Shown: positions 51,173 through 62,214, counted from the stretch's first letter. The stretch: DNA of 64,000 nucleotides from Mycolicibacterium sp. MU0053 (GCF_963378095.1 NZ_OY726397.1:1364001-1428000); one strand, 5' to 3'. Program-made: numbers and translations. The notes: generated by a model not told the origin, from the sequence alone.

Positions 51173-51610
51173 TTAGCCGATCGGCACCCCGGCCTGGTCC
51201 AGGACAGTGGCCAGGTCCCAGTAATCGTCGTGTGAGGTTAGCTTGCCGTTCGCGTCATAGGTACACACAGCCACACCCGGCACGCTGAATTGGGTGCCCA
51301 TGGCATCGATCAGCTTCCCCGACCGGAGGCGCAGCGGGCCGTCGAAGCTTCCGCTCCACACCCACTTTGCATACAGCCGGCCATCGGAAGCGTGGGTGTC
51401 ACCGAATTCGATCACCGTATCGGACGTGAACTTGAGCATGAACCGATGAAAGCGTGCGATCTCTTCGTGGCCCTGGTACCGCCCGTCCAGCGCGACATCG
51501 GTGTAGACCCCGTCGGCGGCAAAGTACCCCACCATCGCATCGGGATCGGAGGTCCAGGCGGCCGAGTACGCCTTGGCGAAGTTCGGGTCGGTCGGGTGAG
51601 CTGTTGTCAT
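51173..51610 (-). CDS. SnoaL-like (NTF2-fold) protein
   Basis: 145 residues of the SnoaL/nuclear-transport-factor-2-like fold: FAKAYSAAWTSDPDAMVGYFAADGVYTDVALDGRYQGHEEIARFHRFML is the usual N-terminal pattern, followed by VWSGSFDGPLRLRSGKL. Such proteins act as small hydratases, isomerases or cyclases on polyketide- or steroid-like substrates, but no catalytic residue can be assigned. The ATG at 51610 has AGGAA upstream. Divergent from the kinase unit at 51763. Confidence 0.82.
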   Translation of the reverse strand: MTTAHPTDPNFAKAYSAAWTSDPDAMVGYFAADGVYTDVALDGRYQGHEEIARFHRFMLKFTSDTVIEFGDTHASDGRLYAKWVWSGSFDGPLRLRSGKLIDAMGTQFSVPGVAVCTYDANGKLTSHDDYWDLATVLDQAGVPIG

Positions 51611-51733
51611 CACAATTCCTTGCGTAGTCGAGTGCCCTCGTTCGAATCTAGTGAAAAATAGAAATGCTACGCAAGGAACCGCGCCCTCTGCTTGAACTTT
51701 GCATAGCAATAGACCAACGGTGATACGTTAAGA

Positions 51734-51752
51734 CTAATTTAGTGTGCATTAG
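51734..51752. promoter_or_regulatory. AT-rich inverted repeat between SnoaL and kinase genes
   Basis: CTAAT (51734-51738) and ATTAG (51748-51752) flank 9 bases in the only AT-rich patch of a 152-bp divergent region. A possible operator; it does not fit the TTTAAC motif found elsewhere. Confidence 0.35.
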
Positions 51753-51762
51753 ATAACGAGGA

Positions 51763-52899
51763 TTGGGAAGCCTGTTGGTCAACTACTCGAGTGCGCCCGC
51801 CCCCACGACGGCCGCGGACGTCACCACGGGGTGGCTGACAAGGTGTTTGCAGCAGGCCGGCCATGATGTCGAAGTCACTGACTTCCGAGCACAGCCGATC
51901 GGCAACGGCATGATGGCCGCGGCCCAGCGCTTCACGATGACGTTCACCGGCGAAGCGAAGACCGCCCCGAAAACCCTTGTGCTCAAGTACGCCCCGGACG
52001 GCGAGGCAAGCCGGCGCACCGGCCGCCTGGGGTTTGGCTTCGCGGGCCGCCCGGGCTTCTACGAGCAGGAAGTACGGTTCTACCGCGATCTCGCACCGAA
52101 GCTCGAGGTCCGGGTGCCGCGAAGCTACGCGCAGTGGATTGCGCCCGAGTGCGACCAGTTTGTCCTGCTGCTCGAGGATATTGCGCCCGCAAGTCCCGGC
52201 GACGAGTTCGCCGCACTCCAGCCGGCCGAGTTGCACGGAGCGATGGTCAATCTCGCCGGCCTGCACGCCCCGCTCTGGAACGGACCCTTCCCAGAAGGGG
52301 ACAACCTGCTCAAACCACCGACGGCGGAAGAGGGCCTGCGTTACCAGCGGATAGTGGCGCGCAATATCGAGCACTTTCGCAGCGCGCTCGGGATCGAGCC
52401 GAGAAGCGCGACCGACCGGGTCCTCGGCCGCTTTGTCGAGCGCGCCGATCGTTGGTGGGTGTCGGCGGGGCGCCCGAAGAGTTTGGTGCACGGCGACTAC
52501 CGGCCGGACAACATGTTGCTTCCGACGTGCGGCGCAAGCCGGCCGGTCGTGGTGGACTGGCAAACAGTGTCGGTCGCCCATTCGGGCCGGGACCTCGGCG
52601 GCTTTCTCGGTGCATCGACCCCCACTGATGTGCGCCGGGAGCACCAACACGATCTGCTGCGTACCTACCAGGCTCGCCTGGCCGAGCTTGGCGTGACCGG
52701 TTATTCGGCGGAGGATTGCCTGCTGGACCTCCGGCTGGGCGCCTTCCACGGATTGCAGAACAACGTGTCGATAGCGCGGGCGGTGGATATGAACGAACGT
52801 GGCTGGCGGCTGGTCACGACGTGGCTCGACCGGTTGCTTGCGACCTTCGATGATCTCGACTCGCTCGACGCCCTCGACGATTTGGAGGCACTGTCATGA
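51763..52899 (+). CDS. APH-fold phosphotransferase
   Basis: Kinase-like protein of up to 378 residues. LVHGDYRPDNMLL (catalytic Asp, metal Asn) and VVVDWQTV (metal Asp) are intact; FVLLLEDIAPA is the hinge. Similar in layout to the kinase at 35618, including the TGYSAEDCLLDLRLGAFHGL segment near the C-terminus (compare GYSADKCWLEYQAHALYGL there). The annotated TTG start directly follows GAGGA, so a start at TTG 51775 may be the true one. A small-molecule kinase for hydroxyacyl-CoA is more likely than antibiotic resistance in this setting. Confidence 0.8.
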   Translation: MGSLLVNYSSAPAPTTAADVTTGWLTRCLQQAGHDVEVTDFRAQPIGNGMMAAAQRFTMTFTGEAKTAPKTLVLKYAPDGEASRRTGRLGFGFAGRPGFYEQEVRFYRDLAPKLEVRVPRSYAQWIAPECDQFVLLLEDIAPASPGDEFAALQPAELHGAMVNLAGLHAPLWNGPFPEGDNLLKPPTAEEGLRYQRIVARNIEHFRSALGIEPRSATDRVLGRFVERADRWWVSAGRPKSLVHGDYRPDNMLLPTCGASRPVVVDWQTVSVAHSGRDLGGFLGASTPTDVRREHQHDLLRTYQARLAELGVTGYSAEDCLLDLRLGAFHGLQNNVSIARAVDMNERGWRLVTTWLDRLLATFDDLDSLDALDDLEALS

Positions 52900-54044
52900 C
52901 CCCGCGGGCACCGCAACTCACCGACGCCGACGAACTCCTCGTCCATCAACACGTCGGCACCTTCGCCGAGGCAGCAACAACCGATCCGGCCTGGACCGAA
53001 CGGGTTTGGGCCGGCGCGGGCGACACGGACGGCCACGTGCATGTGGCCTTCGGGATGGGCCGATACCTGAACCGCAACGTCTTCGACGGGTTCGGGATGG
53101 TCACCGTCGGGAAGATCCAGTACACCGTGCGGGGTAGCCGGCGCCTTTATCCGGAGCCCACTGCAACGACGGTGGGGCCGTTGCGGTACGAGGTGGTCGA
53201 GCCGCTGGCGGCGGTGCGCTGCATTCTCGAGCCGAACGATGTGCAGCCGATCGCGTTCGACCTGACGCTGCACGGGCACACCCGGCCGTGGACCGAACGC
53301 AACACCGTCGTGCGCGGCTACCGCACCACCGACGACGTCACGCGCTACATCCAGACCGGCTCCGCCGAGGGCCGGATCGAGGTGGCCGGAAAGGTCTACG
53401 AGCTGACCCAATCGAACTCGTTCCAACTGCGGGACCATTCGTGGGGTATTCGACCGCACATCGGTCCGCCAGCCGCGGATGCGCGAGCGGATGAGATCGG
53501 TGCGGACACGAACTTTCGGATGGCGTGGGCCCCCGGGTTGATTCGCGGACAAGACGGCGAGTACGCGATCCACCTGTCCCACTGGATCAGCGAAGGACCC
53601 CGCGGCACCGTCGCCGAGGACAACACTCGTCTCGTTCGACCGGATGGCACCCAGCTGGCGGCGGTTACCACCACCATGCAACACCGATTCGACCCCTCGA
53701 CCGGCCAGCTCCTCGAGCTGAAATTCGACTGCGAGATGGCGGACGGGACGAAACGTCGCTTTGTCGTCGAACCGCTCGGCGGAGCCGCCTCGTGCCTGGG
53801 GCCCGGCCTCTACTACGGGTGGAACGGGCATTATCACGGTGAAGACCGCGGCCGGTTGGCCGTCGATGGTGAGCGAATCGACGACATCGAGAAACCCGAA
53901 CTGCAGCCGCGGCTGCATCAGCTGCGCCAGTCCGTCGCGCGGATCACCGACGAGGCAACCGGCGAAAGCGGTTGGTGCGGGTTTCAATCGGAGGCCGTGG
54001 GCCGGTTCCCGGAGCTGGGACTTCCCAGCCGCGACTATCGCTGA
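52896..54044 (+). CDS. DUF7064/DUF7065-like protein (RDHSWG family)
   Basis: 382 residues, function unknown. The block SFQLRDHSWGIRPH (about residues 175-188) is shared with the protein at 30460, though the two are otherwise distant. It is longer, with an N-terminal part of about 90 residues (FGMGRYLNRNVFDGFGMVTVGKIQYTVRGSRRL). The family is frequent beside steroid and lipid genes of actinobacteria. Its start overlaps the kinase stop by 4 bp, pairing a kinase with an RDHSWG protein. Confidence 0.75.
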   Translation: MTPRAPQLTDADELLVHQHVGTFAEAATTDPAWTERVWAGAGDTDGHVHVAFGMGRYLNRNVFDGFGMVTVGKIQYTVRGSRRLYPEPTATTVGPLRYEVVEPLAAVRCILEPNDVQPIAFDLTLHGHTRPWTERNTVVRGYRTTDDVTRYIQTGSAEGRIEVAGKVYELTQSNSFQLRDHSWGIRPHIGPPAADARADEIGADTNFRMAWAPGLIRGQDGEYAIHLSHWISEGPRGTVAEDNTRLVRPDGTQLAAVTTTMQHRFDPSTGQLLELKFDCEMADGTKRRFVVEPLGGAASCLGPGLYYGWNGHYHGEDRGRLAVDGERIDDIEKPELQPRLHQLRQSVARITDEATGESGWCGFQSEAVGRFPELGLPSRDYR

Positions 54045-54093
54045 ACCCCGCGTGAGCCCTGTCCCCACCGGCGGGTCCCGGCGATGGGTATGA

Positions 54094-54111
54094 TTTAACC
54101 AAGAATCAAAA
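54094..54111. promoter_or_regulatory. AT-rich operator candidate upstream of the kinase at 54152
   Basis: Exact match to TTTAAC-N5-AT-N-AAAA, preceded by a -10-like TATGAT (54089-54094) and followed by CTCGCG. The region after the motif matches the one at 60237 (AATCAAAA-(A/G)-CTCGCG) beyond the motif itself. It lies in a 107-bp gap and may give an internal promoter. Confidence 0.5.
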
Positions 54112-54151
54112 AACTCGCGATGCCGGCGGCCACGATCAAACAGGAGTGCTG

Positions 54152-55198
54152 ATGACCGAGCCCAACGCGCCGACCATCGAGGCGGCGCCATCGATGTGCG
54201 ACCAGCCCGCCACGGTGGCGGATTGGCTTGAACGCAACGGCCAACAGGTGCACGGTCCGGTAACGATCGCACGGGTGGGTTTCGGGCAATCGAACATCAC
54301 GTCGTGCGTGACCGATCAGTCTGGGCGGGAGTGGATCCTGCGCGAGCCGCCGCCGGGCAAGGCGATGAGCACCGCCCATGACGTCCATCGTGAAGCCCGC
54401 ATCATTTCGTCGCTGGCTGCCAGCGGAATTCCGGTACCGCGTGTCGTCGGGACCGGACAGTCGCCCAGTGGCACCTCGTTTTTCGTGATGGATCGGGTCA
54501 GCGGTCGTGCCTTGGAGACCGAGCAGGACGCCGAGGAACTGACGCTCGAGCAGCGTCAAGACGTCGGACACCAGGTTGCATCCATCCTGGGGCGTCTGCA
54601 CACCCTCGACACCGATGTGCTGGGCCTTCCCGAGTCTCGCACGCCGTACCTCGAACGACAGATTCGGCGCGTCACGCAGGCCTGGGACGCCAACGGGCGT
54701 GAGAGCCGCCACGATGCTGGATGGCAAACGCTACGCGACAATTTGGTTCGATCCGCCCCGCCGCAGGGTCGCTCGGTGGTGATGCACGGCGACTTCCGCC
54801 TGTCGAACACCCTGATCGACGACGGCACGGTCACCGCGGTACTTGATTGGGAGTTGACCGCCATCGGTGACCCGCTCGCCGATCTCGCCTGGCTGCTCGA
54901 CGACTGGCGCGCACCGGAAGACCCGGCCATCGTGATGCCGAGTCCCACGCGCGCTGGGGGATTCCCCGACCGCGAGGAGATGGTCCGCATCTACAGCGAG
55001 GTCTCCGGTGTGCCGATCGACCGCATCGACTACTACCGTGCGTTCTCCCAATGGCGGGCCGCCAGCCTGCTGCAGGGAGTGCTGATTCGACGCCGCAAGG
55101 GCATGATGGGCGACCACGGAGCCGTCGACCTCGGTGACCTCGACACCTCGATTGCGACGCTCCTGACGTCCGCTGCCGCACACCTCCGGCAGGTGTGA
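54152..55198 (+). CDS. APH-fold phosphotransferase (ACAD10/11-type kinase-like)
   Basis: 348 residues. VMHGDFRLSNTLI and AVLDWELTAIGDPLADLAWLL are the catalytic and metal-binding motifs. The latter sequence is the form found in the kinase halves of ACAD10/ACAD11 and in their bacterial relatives, which phosphorylate hydroxyacyl-CoA substrates. GFGQSNITSCVT is the nucleotide loop. The ATG at 54152 is 5 bases after AGGAG. It has its own candidate promoter and stands apart from the preceding RDHSWG gene. Confidence 0.85.
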   Translation: MTEPNAPTIEAAPSMCDQPATVADWLERNGQQVHGPVTIARVGFGQSNITSCVTDQSGREWILREPPPGKAMSTAHDVHREARIISSLAASGIPVPRVVGTGQSPSGTSFFVMDRVSGRALETEQDAEELTLEQRQDVGHQVASILGRLHTLDTDVLGLPESRTPYLERQIRRVTQAWDANGRESRHDAGWQTLRDNLVRSAPPQGRSVVMHGDFRLSNTLIDDGTVTAVLDWELTAIGDPLADLAWLLDDWRAPEDPAIVMPSPTRAGGFPDREEMVRIYSEVSGVPIDRIDYYRAFSQWRAASLLQGVLIRRRKGMMGDHGAVDLGDLDTSIATLLTSAAAHLRQV

Positions 55199-55202
55199 TC
55201 CG

Positions 55203-55982
55203 ATGACCCCCAGCCGCATCGCTGCGCTGCGCGCTGAACGTGCCTTGCTCCTAGAGATGTGCCGCGGGCTCACCGACGGACAATGGGCGACCCCCAGCCG
55301 TGCCGAGGGCTGGAGCGTTCAAGACGTGGTGGCACATATGGGGGCCGGTTGCCGCGCAATCTTCACCGTGGGCGCGCTGGAAATACTGCGCAGCAACGAT
55401 ATTGAGAAGTTGAATGACGTGTTGGTCGAGCAGCGTCGGCAGTTCGCCCCAGCACAGGTCTTGGCGGAGTATGAACGGTGGAGCCTGCGCCTCATTCGGT
55501 TGGCCCGGATCGTCGATGCCAGCCCGCTGTCGCGTATCCGAGTGCCGCTTGCCGAACTGGGACGCTTCCCGGCGAATCTGCTGGTGGGTAGCGCCATGGT
55601 TTTCGATCACTACACGCATCTGCGGCACGACCTCGCCCCCGCACTGGGGCTGGCTCCGCCGCCCTCGGATGCGAATGCCGTGGCGGTGGTTCTCGAATGG
55701 ATGCTCGCGGTGCTCGGCAACCAACTTCGGGTCGCGCGGCACTCCTGGCTGACCGCTCCGATACGGGTCAACCTGGCCGGCGCCGGCGGCGGAAGCTGGA
55801 CCGTGCTTCCAGACGCAACCATCACCGCCCAGTCCGTGGCGTCGGCCGCCGAAATCACGGCTTCTGCAGCGGAGTTCCCGGAATGGGCGACGCGACGGGT
55901 CGAGTGGCGGAAACGGGACGTGACTGTCAGCGGAGACACCGAGTACGCGGCGACGTTCCTGGATGCAGTAAACGTTGTATGA
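55203..55982 (+). CDS. MDMPI-fold (maleylpyruvate isomerase family) mycothiol-dependent enzyme
   Basis: 259 residues of the DinB/MDMPI four-helix bundle. GWSVQDVVAHMGAG carries the first metal-binding His, and FDHYTHLRHDL the later His residues, matching the family's metal site. Members use mycothiol for isomerisation or conjugation in aromatic and thiol metabolism. Follows the kinase by 4 bp and is presumably cotranscribed. Confidence 0.78.
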   Translation: MTPSRIAALRAERALLLEMCRGLTDGQWATPSRAEGWSVQDVVAHMGAGCRAIFTVGALEILRSNDIEKLNDVLVEQRRQFAPAQVLAEYERWSLRLIRLARIVDASPLSRIRVPLAELGRFPANLLVGSAMVFDHYTHLRHDLAPALGLAPPPSDANAVAVVLEWMLAVLGNQLRVARHSWLTAPIRVNLAGAGGGSWTVLPDATITAQSVASAAEITASAAEFPEWATRRVEWRKRDVTVSGDTEYAATFLDAVNVV

Positions 55983-56046
55983 GCATCGCGATGTCCGCGG
56001 GCGAGCCGGGATCGGCCGGATCCCAGGCAGACCCGCATCACAGTGA

Positions 56047-57926
<1,880 letters not shown>

Positions 57927-57946
57927 GCCGGCGGCTAGCCGCCGGC
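57927..57946. terminator. Perfect palindrome at the convergent gene ends
   Basis: A 20-bp perfect palindrome built of GCCGGCGGCT and its complement starts right after the thioesterase TGA and contains the last codons and stop of the reverse acyl-CoA dehydrogenase gene. Probable bidirectional terminator without a T tract. Confidence 0.5.
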
Positions 57947-59074
57947 GGCGAGGTCGCGGCCGATGATCTCTTTCATGATCTCGGTGGTACCGCCGTAGAT
58001 GGTCTGGACCCGAGTGTCGACATAGGCACGCGCAACCGGGTATTCGGTCATGTAGCCGTATCCGCCGTGTAGCTGCAGACAACGGTCGATGACGCGTTTC
58101 TGCAGCTCGCTGACAAACCATTTGCCCTTGGCCGCGTCGACCGGGGTGAGTTCGCCGGCGTTGTAGGCGAGCACCGATTGATCGGTGTAGGACTGGGCGA
58201 CATCGATCTCGGTGGCCATCTCGGCTAGCTCGAACCGCACGTGCTGCTTGTCGATCAGTGGGGCACCGAAAGCCTGGCGCTGCCGGCAGTATTCGGTCGT
58301 TATCTCAAAGATCGCTCGGGTTGTCGCCATCGCCTTGGCGGTCACTCCAAGTCGCTCCCGGGGCAGGTGACTCATCAAGTGGCCGAGCCCGCGGCCCTCC
58401 TCTCCGAGGAGGTTCGCGGCGGGGACTACCGCGTCGCGGAAGAACAGTTCGGCGGTGTCCTGCGCCGGCAAGCCGATCTTGTCGAGTTTGCGCCCGCGCT
58501 CGAAGCCGGGGGAGTCACCTTCTACTACGAAGAGGCTCAGCTTCTCTCCGGTGCGGGCGGCAACGATGACCAAGTCGGCCATGATGCCGCTGGAGATAAA
58601 CGTCTTCTGGCCGTTCAAGATCCAGTTGTCACCGTCGCGCCGGGCCGTGGTGCGGATGCCACGCAGATCGCTACCGGCGCCGGGTTCGGTCATGGCCAAG
58701 GCGCCGATCAACTCACCTGCGGCGAACCCGGGCAACCAGCGCTGCTTCTGTTCCTCGTTGGTCAGGTCCAACAAGTAGTGCAGCACCAGGTCGTCCTGGA
58801 GGCTGACCGTGAGACCGAATGACAGTGCGTTGATGCGAGCAATTTCCTCGCATACCACCATGCGGTAGCGGTAGTCGGGCTCACCGGCCCCGCCGTATTG
58901 CTCTCCGATCTGCAGTGCATAGATACCGGCCTTGGCGGCACGACCGAATACGTCCCGGTCAATCCAGCGCTCCCGGTCCCACTCGTCTTGGCGGGGAACG
59001 ACTTCGCGGGCCAGGAACTCCCTTACTGTTTCCCGGTAGGCCTCGTGGTCGGCCTCGTAGAGTGACCGGCGCAC
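57935..59074 (-). CDS. Acyl-CoA dehydrogenase
   Basis: 379 residues with all ACAD features: ALAMTEPGAGSDLRGI (FAD/substrate), WILNGQKTFISSG, QLHGGYGYMTEYPV and YGGTTEIMKEIIGRDL with the catalytic glutamate in the usual long-chain-type position. It oxidises an acyl-CoA to the enoyl-CoA. Directly after the thiolase (one-base gap), so one translational unit with it. Confidence 0.93.
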   Translation of the reverse strand: MRRSLYEADHEAYRETVREFLAREVVPRQDEWDRERWIDRDVFGRAAKAGIYALQIGEQYGGAGEPDYRYRMVVCEEIARINALSFGLTVSLQDDLVLHYLLDLTNEEQKQRWLPGFAAGELIGALAMTEPGAGSDLRGIRTTARRDGDNWILNGQKTFISSGIMADLVIVAARTGEKLSLFVVEGDSPGFERGRKLDKIGLPAQDTAELFFRDAVVPAANLLGEEGRGLGHLMSHLPRERLGVTAKAMATTRAIFEITTEYCRQRQAFGAPLIDKQHVRFELAEMATEIDVAQSYTDQSVLAYNAGELTPVDAAKGKWFVSELQKRVIDRCLQLHGGYGYMTEYPVARAYVDTRVQTIYGGTTEIMKEIIGRDLAAGG

Positions 59075-59075
59075 G

Positions 59076-60227
59076 TCAGAGCCGTTCGATGATGGTGACG
59101 TTGGCCTGGCCGCCGCCCTCGCACATGGTCTGCAGGCCGTAGCGACCGCCGGTGCGCTCGAGGTGGTGCAGCAGCGAGGTCATCAGTCGGGCACCGGTGC
59201 ATCCGATCGGATGCCCCAGCGCGATCGCGCCGCCGTTGGGGTTGACCCGCGCCGGGTCTGCTTCCAGCTCGGCCAGCCAGGACAGGACGACGGGAGCGAA
59301 TGCTTCGTTGATCTCGACGGCATCGATGTCCCCGATTGACATTCCGGCGCGCTTGAGGGCGTGCTGGGTAGCCGGAATCGGCGCCGTCAGCATCATCACC
59401 GGATCGGCGCCGCGCACCGAGATGTGATGAATGCGGGCCCGCGGTGTGAGGTTGAATCGGTCGACGGCGGCCTGCGAGGCCACCAGCAGCGCCGCGGCGC
59501 CGTCGGAGATCTGGCTGGCCACTGCCGCCGTAAGCACACCACCTTCTACCAAGGTCTTCAGACCCGCCATCTTCTCCAGCGAGGTGTCCGCGCGAGGTCC
59601 TTCGTCGACTGTCGCATTCGCGAACGGGGTGATCTCCTTGTCGAAGTAGCCGGCCTCGATCGCCGCCAAGGCGCGTCGGTGGCTTTCCAGCGCAAACTTC
59701 TCGTTGTCCTCGCGGGTCAGGTTCCACTGCTGGGCAATGAGTTCAGCGCCGCGGAACTGGGAGATCTCCTGATCGCCGTAGCGGTCCGACCAACCCTGGC
59801 AGTCGGTCCAGGGATCGGTGGATCCGAACGGTTCTCCAGCGGAGAACGCACTAAGAATCGGGAACTGGCTCATCTTCTGCACACCGCCGGCCACAATCAG
59901 GTCGGCCGTTCCGCTCATCACGCCCTGCGCGGCGAAATGGACGGCCTGCTGGGCCGATCCGCACTGCCGATCGATGGTCACCCCAGGCACAGATTCGGGC
60001 AAACCCGCTGCCAGAGCGGCGGTCCGCGCAATGTCGCCGGCCTGAGCGCCGATGTTGTCCAGGCAACCCAGGATCACGTCGTCGATCGCGGCCGGGTCGA
60101 TGTCGTGGCGGCCGACCAAGGTCTTGATCACGTGGGCGGCCATATCGGCCGGATGCGCGCCGGACAGGCCGCCGTTACGCCTTCCGACGGGAGTACGGAC
60201 GGCATCGACAATAAAGGCTTCAGTCAT
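59076..60227 (-). CDS. FadA6-like thiolase (acetyl-CoA acetyltransferase)
   Basis: 383 residues. Nucleophile in TIDRQCGSAQQA (about C90), GDQEISQFRGAELIA, NEAFAPVV, GHPIGCTG and the terminal MCEGGGQANVTIIERL. The sequence pattern is very close to what I recall of M. tuberculosis FadA6, a thiolase of steroid C/D-ring catabolism; orthology is not proved. The ATG is 7 bases from the AT-rich operator candidate at 60234, so its mRNA leader is short. Confidence 0.92.
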   Translation of the reverse strand: MTEAFIVDAVRTPVGRRNGGLSGAHPADMAAHVIKTLVGRHDIDPAAIDDVILGCLDNIGAQAGDIARTAALAAGLPESVPGVTIDRQCGSAQQAVHFAAQGVMSGTADLIVAGGVQKMSQFPILSAFSAGEPFGSTDPWTDCQGWSDRYGDQEISQFRGAELIAQQWNLTREDNEKFALESHRRALAAIEAGYFDKEITPFANATVDEGPRADTSLEKMAGLKTLVEGGVLTAAVASQISDGAAALLVASQAAVDRFNLTPRARIHHISVRGADPVMMLTAPIPATQHALKRAGMSIGDIDAVEINEAFAPVVLSWLAELEADPARVNPNGGAIALGHPIGCTGARLMTSLLHHLERTGGRYGLQTMCEGGGQANVTIIERL

Positions 60228-60233
60228 GCCAGT

Positions 60234-60254
60234 TAATTTAACATAAAATCAAAA
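60234..60254. promoter_or_regulatory. AT-rich operator candidate upstream of the FadA6-like thiolase
   Basis: TTTAAC-N5-AT-N-AAAA matches exactly at 60237-60254. On the minus strand the overlapping GATTTTA-TGT-TAAATTA (60250-60234) is an imperfect copy of the palindrome at 16109 and contains a -10-like TATGTT for the thiolase. The TetR gene at 60290 ends 36 bases away. Confidence 0.55.
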
Positions 60255-60289
60255 GCTCGCGCCACCTCGGTGCGATGCGAGGCGTGCGC

Positions 60290-60985
60290 TCAACGCTTTG
60301 CGGCCCGCGCCTTGCCCTTGCTCGTCCCAGCGGCATTGTTGGCCCGCGCCGGGTGGGGAGCCAGACTGTGGCGGACGAACACCTGCGCGTTGGCCACGAT
60401 GGTGTCCAGCGATCCACGGCGTGGATCCCACCACTCGGCAGTCCAATTCAGCGCGCCGAGAACGAGCGCTTGGGCGAGTTGCTCGTCGAGGTCCTCGCGC
60501 AGCTGGCCCTCGGCGCGAGCGGCACTGAATAGCTTGCGCCAAATCCGGTTGTAAGCGGCCGCCTCCTTCTTCTGGCGGCTGCGCAGATGTTCCGGGATTT
60601 GCCCGGAGTTCCGAATGGACGCGGTGGTGTAGTCGGACAACTCGAGTTCGTGCCGCAGGTGGGTTTCGACGGCGAACACGATGCGGTCCATGGGAGACAC
60701 GCCGTCCGGCAGGCGGTCGAGTTCGGCCTGCAGATGCCGCCGCATGTCACTGATGCCGGCGAACATCACTTCTTCGATGAGGTCGTCGCGGGAGGAGAAG
60801 TAGTAGTAGATCGCCGGAGCCTGCAGTTCCGCATACGCGGCCACGTCGGTCAATCGCGTTCCGGCGTAGCCCTTCTCGCTGAGGACTCGGGCCGTGGCGT
60901 CCAAGATCCTGATGCGGGTGAGCTCGGACTTCTTGGCGTCCGCGGTGTCGGATGCTACGGCTGGCTTTGCCGGTCTTCGGGCCAT
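60290..60985 (-). CDS. TetR/AcrR family transcriptional regulator
   Basis: 231 residues. Helix-turn-helix LTDVAAYAELQAPAIYYYFSSRDDLIEEVM (about 45-74), then a regulatory domain with a long basic C-terminal tail (NNAAGTSKGKARAAKR). Upstream of, and codirectional with, the thiolase/dehydrogenase pair. With the motif at 60234-60254 beside it, it is the best candidate in the window for the protein that reads the shared AT-rich motif; this is inference. Confidence 0.88.
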   Translation of the reverse strand: MARRPAKPAVASDTADAKKSELTRIRILDATARVLSEKGYAGTRLTDVAAYAELQAPAIYYYFSSRDDLIEEVMFAGISDMRRHLQAELDRLPDGVSPMDRIVFAVETHLRHELELSDYTTASIRNSGQIPEHLRSRQKKEAAAYNRIWRKLFSAARAEGQLREDLDEQLAQALVLGALNWTAEWWDPRRGSLDTIVANAQVFVRHSLAPHPARANNAAGTSKGKARAAKR

Positions 60986-61047
60986 CGTTCGATTCTAGGG
61001 GTAACGATCTGCCTGATGGAGATGTGCAACGGTGCCGGTGTCACGGT

Positions 61048-62202
61048 CTATAGCCCTCCGCGTGCGACCAACTGTGCGGCGATGACGTTGCGTTGGATTT
61101 CGTTGGTGCCTTCGCCGACGATCATCAGGGGGGCGTCGCGTAGGTAGCGTTCGACGTCGTATTCGGTGGAGTAGCCGTAGCCGCCGTGGATGCGTACGGC
61201 GTTCAGGGCGATGTCCATGGCGGTTTCGGAGGCGAAGAGTTTGGCCATGCCGGCTTCCATGTCGCAGCGGGCGCCGCTGTCGTAGCGGGTGGCGGCGTGG
61301 TGGGTGAGTTGGCGGGCGGCGGTGAGTTTGGTGGCCATGTCGGCGAGGTAGTTGCCGACCGATTGGTGTTTCCAGATGGGTTGGCCGAAGCTTTCGCGGT
61401 GTTGGGCATACGCCAGGGCGTCCTCGAGGGCGGCGGTGGCCACCCCGAGGGCGCGGGCGGCGACCTGGATGCGCCCGGTTTCCAGGCCCTTCATCATTTG
61501 GGCGAAGCCGTGGCCGGGGGTGGTGCCGAGGATCGCGGTGGCCGGGATGCGGTAGTTGTCGAAGGCCAGCTCGCAGGACTCGACGCCTTTGTAGCCGAGT
61601 TTGGGTAGATCGCGGGAGACGGTGAGGCCGTCGCCGTGTTCGGCCAGCACGATCGAGATGCCGGTGTGTTTCGGGACCGCGGTGGGGTCGGTTTTGCACA
61701 GCAGGGCGATCAGCCCGGAGCGGCGGGCGTTGGAGATCCAGGTTTTGGCGCCGGTGATCACCAGGTCGTCGCCGTCGGTGCGGGCGGTGGTGGTCATGGC
61801 TTGTAGGTCGGAGCCGCCGCCGGGTTCGGTCAGGGCCATGGTGGCGCGTAGTTCGCCGGTGGCCATCGCGGGCAGGTAGCGCTGTTTTTGCTCGTCGGTG
61901 CCGAACAGGGTCAGCAGTTTGGCGACCACGGTGTGCCCACCCATGGCCCCGGCCAGGCTCATCCAGCCGCGCGCGAGTTCCTGGGTGACCTCGACGTAGC
62001 AGGGCATCGAGACCGGGGTGCCGCCGTATTGCTCGGGTATGGCCAGGCCGTAGATGCCGAGGTGTTTCATCTGCTCGATCCACGCCTCGGGATATTGATT
62101 GGCGTGCTCGACCTCGCGCACGGTGGGCTTGACCTCACGGTCGATGAACGCCCGCACCGTCTGCACCAGCAACTGTTCTTCGTCGTTCAGCTCGGCCGTC
62201 AC
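61048..62202 (-). CDS. Acyl-CoA dehydrogenase
   Basis: 384 residues. ATMALTEPGGGSDLQAM, LVITGAKTWISNARRSG, RIHGGYGYSTEYDVERYLRDAP and GEGTNEIQRNVIAAQLVARGG with the catalytic glutamate. The coding strand is markedly C-rich and G-poor and uses A-ending Lys/Gln codons more than its neighbours, so the plus strand reads as G-rich throughout; recent acquisition or gene conversion is possible. GTG start. Codirectional with the TetR gene upstream (102-bp gap) and with the TetR gene downstream. Confidence 0.93.
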   Translation of the reverse strand: MTAELNDEEQLLVQTVRAFIDREVKPTVREVEHANQYPEAWIEQMKHLGIYGLAIPEQYGGTPVSMPCYVEVTQELARGWMSLAGAMGGHTVVAKLLTLFGTDEQKQRYLPAMATGELRATMALTEPGGGSDLQAMTTTARTDGDDLVITGAKTWISNARRSGLIALLCKTDPTAVPKHTGISIVLAEHGDGLTVSRDLPKLGYKGVESCELAFDNYRIPATAILGTTPGHGFAQMMKGLETGRIQVAARALGVATAALEDALAYAQHRESFGQPIWKHQSVGNYLADMATKLTAARQLTHHAATRYDSGARCDMEAGMAKLFASETAMDIALNAVRIHGGYGYSTEYDVERYLRDAPLMIVGEGTNEIQRNVIAAQLVARGGL

Positions 62203-62214
62203 GCCACGAGGGTA

